A stretch of 32,774 nt of DNA from Mucilaginibacter sp. (GTDB lineage: Bacteria > Bacteroidota > Bacteroidia > Sphingobacteriales > Sphingobacteriaceae), in assembly GCA_025929405.1 (NCBI GenBank), contig JAICMD010000005.1, positions 1 through 32,774 on the forward strand, read 5' to 3'. Position numbers and translations under genes: made by a program. Below, in pieces: positions 26,179-32,774 of the stretch. A model generated the notes under the pieces. It searched no databases. It was not told where the DNA came from and saw nothing but the letters and a program-made list of their open reading frames with translations. How positions within the stretch are numbered: the stretch's first letter is position 1; every line of letters starts with the position of its first letter.

Positions 26179-29100
26179 ATGGAAAAACTTAGACTTATCA
26201 AATGCTGGAAGACTTTGCTTTTACTATTTAGTATAAGCATGATTTCAGGAACTATTTTTGCCCAAACTGTTACACTGCACGGCCGTGTAACCGACCAAAA
26301 GGGTGAAGCCTTAATAGGGGCGACTGTGAGAGTTGCCGGTAGCAGCAATGGGGGTACAAATACCGACATTAGCGGTAACTTTACTTTGCGTACAGGTGCT
26401 GATACAAAATCATTAACCATATCTTATGTAGGTTATGTATCACAAAGTGTAGCTGTAAAGCCTGGTACTACTAATTTAGGTAACATTATATTGGCTAACG
26501 ATGCTAATAGCTTAAATGAGGTGGTAGTTGTTGGTTACGGTACGCAACAAAAGCGTGATATAACAGGTGCTACTTCTTCAATTGACAATAAAACCTTGTC
26601 TGAAACACCAACACCGAACTTTGTTGATCAGTTAAAAGGTAAATTAGCCGGTGTTGATATCACAAGCAGCACAACCAGGCCGGGTAGCGCGCCTCAGATA
26701 CACATCAGGGGTAACCGTACCATTGGTGCGAGGCAAGATCAATCGCCCGACCAACCTTTATTGGTAGTTGATGGTATACCATATACCGGTAGCATTACGG
26801 ATATTAATCCGGATAATATCAAAAACATTGAGATATTAAAAGATGCATCTTCAACAGCTATTTACGGTTCAAGAGGCGCTAACGGTGTGTTACTGATTAC
26901 AACTAACAGGGGTACAGCCGGAAGATCTGTGACCAGCTTTAGCCAAACTTTAGGTATTAGAAATGCAGAAAGCGAACTAAAAGTATATGACGGCCCGGGT
27001 TATGCACAATTAAATGCTGACGCGTTAGCAGGTTCAGTTTTGCAAGGAAATGGTGCCTCTGCATCTTACCCTTTATCAACGCTTGAAAAACAAGGCCTTG
27101 CAAATGGTGTAAATACTGACTGGCAGAAATATACTTACCAAACAGGTATCAGTTCTGATAGCCATTTAAATGTTTCGGGCGGTACTGAAAGTACTACCTT
27201 TAATATAGGCGCAGGTTATAATGCCGTTACTGAACCTACTCCACTGAACCGTTATGAAAGATACAGCCTTCAGGCTTCAATTGAACATAAGATAAGCAGG
27301 ACCATTCGTGTTGGAGCCAGTATTACTAATACTTTAACTTATACTAACACTCCGGGTGGATTCCCTTCAGGCGCTGCAGCTTCAATGACCCCATTGGTAA
27401 CTCCTTTTGACGAAAATGGTAATTTACGCTTATTCCCTTATATTGGCGCATTTGATGCAAGTACTTTAACACCATTGTATTGGAAGTATAATGCAACCGG
27501 CCTTAATAACACCAGGAATTTCCATGACTTTACTACTTTGTTTGCCGAGTGGAAGCCTGTTAAAAACTTAACCTACCGAGTTAACTTTGGTTATGATTTT
27601 ACTCAAAGTTTCCAAAGTCAATACAGTAGCGGAAGCATCGACGTAACAGGTGCTATTAATACGGCATCATCAAGTGCAAGTTCTAATAACTCTGATGGAT
27701 ATCATTATACATTAGATAACTTGTTGACTTATGATAATACATTTGCTCAAAAACATCACCTTACCGTTACAGCGTTATTTGGTACTGAAAAAAATCATAC
27801 CCAAAATACTAACGTAGGTGCACAAAATTTACCTGCTGACGTTGTTCAAAACTCAAACCTTAATTTGGGTACCTTCAGCAGCTTTAGCGGTGGCTGGAAC
27901 GAGTTAGGTATCATTTCAGAAATGGCGCGTGTAAACTATTCATACAACGGCCTTTATGCCTTAACAGCTACTATCAGAAATGACGGTAACTCTACTTTGG
28001 CGCCAGGTCATCAATGGCTTACTTACCCCGCGCTTGGCTTGGCATGGAATATCTCAAATGAAAAGTTCATGCAGCAGTTTAGCTGGATAGATAACTTGAA
28101 ATTAAGAGGCGGTTATGGCATTTCATCAGCAGGTGCGTTAGCCGGTAACCCATACCAAACCTTGGCTAATTTAGGTATCGGCCAGTTCCAATTTGGTGGA
28201 GGCGCTGCTGGTAACGTACTTACGGTATCAAACACTAAGGTTCCTAACCCAAATCTGCAATGGCAAAAAACGGCTGAGCTAAGCATAGGTTTAGATTTTG
28301 CTATACTTAAAAACAGGCTATCAGGCTCAATTGATGTTTACTCGCAAAAAACTACAGGTATATTATTAAATAATACCAGTATAGCGAGTGCCGGTGGCGC
28401 AAGTCAGCAAACTAACCTGGGCACATCAGCAACCAAGGGCCTTGAAATTGCTTTAAGCAGTATTAACGTACAAAGCAAAGGCTTTACCTGGGCAACAGAT
28501 TTTAACATTGCCTTTAGCCGCGACAAAATTGTTGCTTTGCCAAGCGGACTACCGTATGATATAGGTAACGGATTTTTCGTTGGTTATCCATTGAACGTTG
28601 TATATGATGTTAGAAAAATTGGTATCTGGCAAATATCTGATTCGCCTGGCCCAAGCACAACAGTAGCAGGCGCTTACCAAAAAGTTCCTCAAAATGGCGT
28701 TACCGAATATCCTGGCCAAATACGTGTGCAGGATGTTAACGGCGATGGTAGTATAACCAATGCCGACCAACAAATATTAGGTAGCTTTACACCTCAATAT
28801 ACCGGCGGTATTACTAACAGGTTCACTTACAAAAATTTTGACTTTTCATTCAGCATAAATGCACGTATGGGCGGTTTGGTTTTAGTAAATTATTTAACCA
28901 GTGGTGGTTCAGCAGGTGGTTGGGGTTTCTTAGGTACAGCTCGCCACAACCAACCGGTTGTTGATTACTGGACACCTACGCATACTACAGGTACTTTCCC
29001 AATGCCTAATATGAACTTGCAAACCTATCCATTCTCATCAACTACCGGATACTACAATGGTTCATGGATCAAATTGCGTACTATTAACTTAGGTTATAAC

Positions 29101-29361
29101 ATTCCGTCAAAATTGGTTTCGCGCATTGGTATAAGTTCATTAAGGGTATTTGTACAATGCTTAAACCCATGGATCATATACAATCCTGCAGGCAAAGCAA
29201 CCAACGGAACTATATTTGATCCGGAAACAAATGCTGGAATTAATAATCAGGTTAGCGGACAATTTAATAACAACCCAACCGGCAATCGCGTAAATACTGT
29301 TACTTATGGTCAAGTTCCTTACACCAGAGATTTTGTATTTGGTCTTAATGTTAGATTCTAA
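26179..29361 (+). CDS. SusC/RagA family TonB-linked outer-membrane receptor
   Basis: Signal peptide, carboxypeptidase-like regulatory domain (LHGRVTDQKGEALIGATVRV), NEVVVVGYGTQQKRDITGATSSI, plug domain and long barrel ending DFVFGLNVRF. Confidence 0.97.
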   Translation: MEKLRLIKCWKTLLLLFSISMISGTIFAQTVTLHGRVTDQKGEALIGATVRVAGSSNGGTNTDISGNFTLRTGADTKSLTISYVGYVSQSVAVKPGTTNLGNIILANDANSLNEVVVVGYGTQQKRDITGATSSIDNKTLSETPTPNFVDQLKGKLAGVDITSSTTRPGSAPQIHIRGNRTIGARQDQSPDQPLLVVDGIPYTGSITDINPDNIKNIEILKDASSTAIYGSRGANGVLLITTNRGTAGRSVTSFSQTLGIRNAESELKVYDGPGYAQLNADALAGSVLQGNGASASYPLSTLEKQGLANGVNTDWQKYTYQTGISSDSHLNVSGGTESTTFNIGAGYNAVTEPTPLNRYERYSLQASIEHKISRTIRVGASITNTLTYTNTPGGFPSGAAASMTPLVTPFDENGNLRLFPYIGAFDASTLTPLYWKYNATGLNNTRNFHDFTTLFAEWKPVKNLTYRVNFGYDFTQSFQSQYSSGSIDVTGAINTASSSASSNNSDGYHYTLDNLLTYDNTFAQKHHLTVTALFGTEKNHTQNTNVGAQNLPADVVQNSNLNLGTFSSFSGGWNELGIISEMARVNYSYNGLYALTATIRNDGNSTLAPGHQWLTYPALGLAWNISNEKFMQQFSWIDNLKLRGGYGISSAGALAGNPYQTLANLGIGQFQFGGGAAGNVLTVSNTKVPNPNLQWQKTAELSIGLDFAILKNRLSGSIDVYSQKTTGILLNNTSIASAGGASQQTNLGTSATKGLEIALSSINVQSKGFTWATDFNIAFSRDKIVALPSGLPYDIGNGFFVGYPLNVVYDVRKIGIWQISDSPGPSTTVAGAYQKVPQNGVTEYPGQIRVQDVNGDGSITNADQQILGSFTPQYTGGITNRFTYKNFDFSFSINARMGGLVLVNYLTSGGSAGGWGFLGTARHNQPVVDYWTPTHTTGTFPMPNMNLQTYPFSSTTGYYNGSWIKLRTINLGYNIPSKLVSRIGISSLRVFVQCLNPWIIYNPAGKATNGTIFDPETNAGINNQVSGQFNNNPTGNRVNTVTYGQVPYTRDFVFGLNVRF

Positions 29362-29375
29362 TAAAATATTTAATC

Positions 29376-31313
29376 ATGAAAATAGTTAAAAATATCTCAA
29401 TCATTACAGCTGCGGTACTGGCTATAACTGTATCGAGTTGTAAAAAGCTTTTGGAAGAACATCCCAAAAACGGTTTGTATCTTGATTATTTACAAACTGA
29501 GGCGGGCATTAAAGCAGCCATAGCAAATTCTTACAATAATTTAAGAGGCTTTTATGAGGGTGACGGAAACAACGCTCTTGTTAACGATGGAACAGATGAG
29601 TGGTTTAATGGTGGATCATCTACGGCTTCCCAGTATGGTACCTATAATATCAACCCATCAAACGGACCGGGTTTTACAGCTGAATACCAACAGATAAATA
29701 CCATGAACGGCTTGATGGATTTTATAAATGCATCAACAACAATTAGTGCTGCCAATAAAAAACTTTATTTGGGCGAGGCACAGTTTTTACGTGGATTTTA
29801 TTACTTCTATTTAGTACAAACGTTTGGTGGTGCAACCGCATCAGATCCAGCAGGTATACCATTGCATACCACTTTTATTTCAGAGCCTGTTTATCAGGAT
29901 GCACCTGCAAAATTAACTGATATCTATAATTTGATCATCAGCGATTTTACTAATGCTGCTACAAACTTACCAAATACAATAGCCAGTGGTAATCCTTTCT
30001 CGGCCAATGGTGTTGGTAAAACTGCTACCGCTGCTGTTGCAAATACTATGCTTGCTAAGGCATATTTAACACGTGGTTATACCTCAGCCGGCAGTACTGC
30101 TGATTTTCAAAAAGCTGCAGACCTTACTGCTGCAATTATTGCTAATAAAGCTACTTATGGCCTTGACTTATGGCAAGACTATAACGACGTTTATAAACAA
30201 GCTAATGATTACGGTAAAGAAAACATGTTGATGTTTGACGTAGGTTCTGACCCGGTTTATAGCGGCTATTGCTGCAATAATGGTAGGGGTAACAACAATA
30301 TGGCTGTGCTTTATCGTTGGTCATACAACCTTGCAGCCGTAAACAATGTTGCTGGTAATGATGCGCCAAATCAAAAGCAAGGCGGCCCTAACCCAATGGT
30401 ACGCGACGTTTATAACGGCCGTTCTTATGTACGTGACGCCTTTAACCGTCCATACTTAAATGATGTTGCCTTTGCCGATCAGGTGCATGATACACGTTAT
30501 GATGCATCTTTCCAAACATTTTGGATTTGTGACCAGGCTGCTGCCGATGGTACCAAGTTTGATGGTAAAACTTTAAAAGGCGATGGACTACCGTTTAAGG
30601 TTGCTTCAAACGTATCATTCGTATCATACCAGCCACCGGTTGATGGTGATACTGCTATATTAATGCCGGGTGTTCCGGTTGATAATACCCGTCGTGATAA
30701 TTTTAAAGGTTTAATTATTACTCCGGTACAGTATAACAACAACCAATATCCTGCTATTAAAAAATGGGATGATATAACCAGGATTGCAACTAATGACTTG
30801 TCTTCAAGGCCACTGATGTATATGAGGTTTGCTGAAGTTTACATGCTTAATGCTGAGGCTAACTATATGTTAGGTAAAGTAGGCTTAGCTGCACAGTCAT
30901 TAAACGTTATCAGAACCAGGGCTGCCTACAGGACACCTGCTGATGGTGACCGTATTCCTAAATCACAATTTAGGGTTACTGCTGCTTCACAAGCTGCTGA
31001 TAATGCTGCTAATGCTGCTGCAATGCAGTTAACTACAGCGCAATTAGCCCAGTTAGCTATACCAAACAACACTACAGTTGGTTCTCCAGCTTGCGGTATG
31101 GATTTGATTTTGGACGAATACACCCGCGAGTTTTGTAGCGAGCCACGCAGATGGTATGACCTTGTGCGTACCGGCCAGTTACTAAGAAGGGTTACAAAGT
31201 ATAATGCTGAAGCAGCTGCTAATATAAAAGCTTACCACACTGTAAGGCCTATACCTCAGGGAGAATTAGACAAAAATACAGGTCCAAAATACCCTCAACA
31301 CCCAGGCTATTAA
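29376..31313 (+). CDS. SusD/RagB family outer-membrane lipoprotein
   Basis: Lipobox ITVSSCKKLLEEHPKN; AQFLRGFYYFYLVQTFGG; RFAEVYMLNAEANYMLG; EYTREFCSEPRRWYDLVRTGQLLRRV; PIPQGELDKN. Confidence 0.97.
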   Translation: MKIVKNISIITAAVLAITVSSCKKLLEEHPKNGLYLDYLQTEAGIKAAIANSYNNLRGFYEGDGNNALVNDGTDEWFNGGSSTASQYGTYNINPSNGPGFTAEYQQINTMNGLMDFINASTTISAANKKLYLGEAQFLRGFYYFYLVQTFGGATASDPAGIPLHTTFISEPVYQDAPAKLTDIYNLIISDFTNAATNLPNTIASGNPFSANGVGKTATAAVANTMLAKAYLTRGYTSAGSTADFQKAADLTAAIIANKATYGLDLWQDYNDVYKQANDYGKENMLMFDVGSDPVYSGYCCNNGRGNNNMAVLYRWSYNLAAVNNVAGNDAPNQKQGGPNPMVRDVYNGRSYVRDAFNRPYLNDVAFADQVHDTRYDASFQTFWICDQAAADGTKFDGKTLKGDGLPFKVASNVSFVSYQPPVDGDTAILMPGVPVDNTRRDNFKGLIITPVQYNNNQYPAIKKWDDITRIATNDLSSRPLMYMRFAEVYMLNAEANYMLGKVGLAAQSLNVIRTRAAYRTPADGDRIPKSQFRVTAASQAADNAANAAAMQLTTAQLAQLAIPNNTTVGSPACGMDLILDEYTREFCSEPRRWYDLVRTGQLLRRVTKYNAEAAANIKAYHTVRPIPQGELDKNTGPKYPQHPGY

Positions 31314-31350
31314 TAATAGCAATTTAGTTTAATTTGAATATAGTGAAAAA

Positions 31351-31380
31351 GCGCCCCGATTTATCGGGGTGCTTTTTTTT
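31351..31380 (+). terminator. Rho-independent terminator of the susCD operon
   Basis: GCGCCCCGATTTATCGGGGTGC followed by TTTTTTTT. Confidence 0.9.
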
Positions 31381-31407
31381 ATGCCCGTTGGGTAAATAAA
31401 TAAATTT

Positions 31408-31439
31408 TAAAGCAATAAAAAAGGCCCCGAAAGGCCTTT
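31408..31439 (-). terminator. Rho-independent terminator of uxuA
   Basis: Minus strand AAAGGCC-TTTCGG-GGCCTTTTTTATT, downstream of the uxuA stop. Confidence 0.85.
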
Positions 31440-31468
31440 GAATTATTTGTTAAGTGGAGGAGGGATAA

Positions 31469-32662
31469 CTATTGAAACAGGGTTCTTTTTACGCCCATCT
31501 CCAATCCACGCAATTCTGCTAAACCTTTCATGCGCCCAACAGCCGAATAGCCGGGATAGGTGTTGTAGTTATAATCATCCAGCAACTTATGGCCATGATC
31601 GGGGCGCATTGGTATGGCAATATCGTCGCGGCCTGCTTCAAGCCTTTTCTTTTGTTCTAATATTACAGCTTTCATAACGGCGTACATATCTGTAGTACCT
31701 TCCAAATGATTATCTTCATAAAAAGATCCATCAGCCTCGCGCCTTACATTACGCAAGTGTAAAAAGTGCACATGCTGGCCCAAACGATTCATAATGCCCG
31801 GCAAATCATTATCTGCACGGGCACCTAATGAGCCGGTGCAGTAAGTAAGCCCATTGCTTGGCGATGGTGCGGCATCAACAATAAATTTTAGGTCCTCTTC
31901 GGTTGAAACCACGCGTGGTAAACCTAAAATTGCAAACGGTGGATCGTCTGGGTGGATGCACATTTTTACGCCCAGCTTTTCGGCATCGGGTATAATGGCC
32001 TGTAAAAAATAAGCCAGGTTAGCTTTTAAAGCTTTGGCATCAATATTTTCATATTTTTTAAGGTGCTCTTTAAATTCAGCTATGGTATAAACTTCATCAG
32101 TGCCGGGTAACCCTGCCATAATGGTATTTATCAATAATTCTTTTTCTTCGTTACTTATGCTATCTAAATAAGCCTTAGCAGCCTTTTGCTGCTCAGTGGT
32201 AAACTCATTAAAAGCTTCAGGACGCTCTAAAATATACAAATCAAAGGCGTGCAAGGCAGGAGCATGGTAACGTAATGCCGAGGCATTATTGGGCAAACGG
32301 TAATCTAAGGTGGTACGCGTCCAATCTAATACAGGCATAAAATTGTAGCAAACGGTTTTAATGCCTTGTGCCGCTAAATTTTTTAAGGTTTGTATGTAGT
32401 TTGCTATTGCCTCGTCACGGCCTTCACCGGCGGTTTTAATGCTTTCGTGTATGTTTACACTTTCCACTACCGACCATGTAAGCCCGGCAGCCTCAATAAT
32501 ATCTTTACGTTTTTTTATTTCTTCGGTGCTCCATACCACGCCCGAGGGGATATGATGCAATGCGTTAACTACACCGGTTGCTCCGGTTTGTCTTATTGCT
32601 GATAAAGTTACCGCGTCTGACGGGCCAAACCAGCGAAATGTTTGTTCTAAATTACTGATCAT
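31469..32662 (-). CDS. uxuA: Mannonate dehydratase
   Basis: EQTFRWFGPSDAVTLSAIRQTGATGVVNALHHIPSGVVWS, VCYNFMPVLDWTRTTLDY, MCIHPDDPPFAILGLPRVVST, LTYCTGSLGARADNDLPGI, MRPDHGHKLLDD, YPGYSAVGRMKGLAELRGLE. Confidence 0.97.
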   Translation of the reverse strand: MISNLEQTFRWFGPSDAVTLSAIRQTGATGVVNALHHIPSGVVWSTEEIKKRKDIIEAAGLTWSVVESVNIHESIKTAGEGRDEAIANYIQTLKNLAAQGIKTVCYNFMPVLDWTRTTLDYRLPNNASALRYHAPALHAFDLYILERPEAFNEFTTEQQKAAKAYLDSISNEEKELLINTIMAGLPGTDEVYTIAEFKEHLKKYENIDAKALKANLAYFLQAIIPDAEKLGVKMCIHPDDPPFAILGLPRVVSTEEDLKFIVDAAPSPSNGLTYCTGSLGARADNDLPGIMNRLGQHVHFLHLRNVRREADGSFYEDNHLEGTTDMYAVMKAVILEQKKRLEAGRDDIAIPMRPDHGHKLLDDYNYNTYPGYSAVGRMKGLAELRGLEMGVKRTLFQ

Positions 32663-32737
32663 TATAATGCTTATTAGCTTGTGTTATTTTAACTATGCAA
32701 GTTACAATTAATGCCCAAAGTATAGATAATGAGATAA

Positions 32738-32755
32738 ATTGTAATCGATTACAAT
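32738..32755. promoter_or_regulatory. Candidate LacI-type operator upstream of uxuA
   Basis: ATTGTAATCGATTACAAT, perfect 18-bp palindrome with the same TAATCGATTA-like core as the susC/GH115 sites; 76 bp before the uxuA start. Confidence 0.75.
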
Positions 32756-32774
32756 ATTAAGTATAATAATCAAA

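Noticed and set aside
1-32774. CRISPR arrays, transposases, integrases, prophage or toxin-antitoxin modules
   Set aside because: Looked for spaced direct repeats and characteristic protein motifs; none seen.

Overview
This is an ordinary-looking Bacteroidota chromosome segment, most like Sphingobacteriaceae (Mucilaginibacter/Pedobacter-type) by protein style. I see no CRISPR array, transposase or phage block. Gene order: rlmH; a PH/SHOCT-type protein; an ICMT-like methyltransferase; glgB; an FtsX/MacB-type ABC permease; GH31; GH13; GH2; a 56-aa basic protein missing from the ORF track; tRNA-Cys(GCA); a TrmH/SpoU methyltransferase; a BamA/TamA-like outer-membrane protein; a small membrane protein; YceI; a DPP-IV-like S9 peptidase; a type III polyketide synthase; GH115; SusC/SusD; and mannonate dehydratase (uxuA). 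The strongest system-level signal is a set of near-identical ATCGAT-centred palindromes upstream of GH115, susC and uxuA. This suggests one LacI-type regulator controls a glucuronate-side-chain uptake and catabolism module. Other points of note are a 24-bp inverted repeat built from ATGTGCAGAT units, a 40-bp perfect palindrome over the predicted yceI promoter, a tRNA-Cys/small-ORF unit with its own promoter and terminator, and a type III PKS whose annotated ORF start reads through an upstream terminator. All calls come from reading the sequence by eye; no database search was run.
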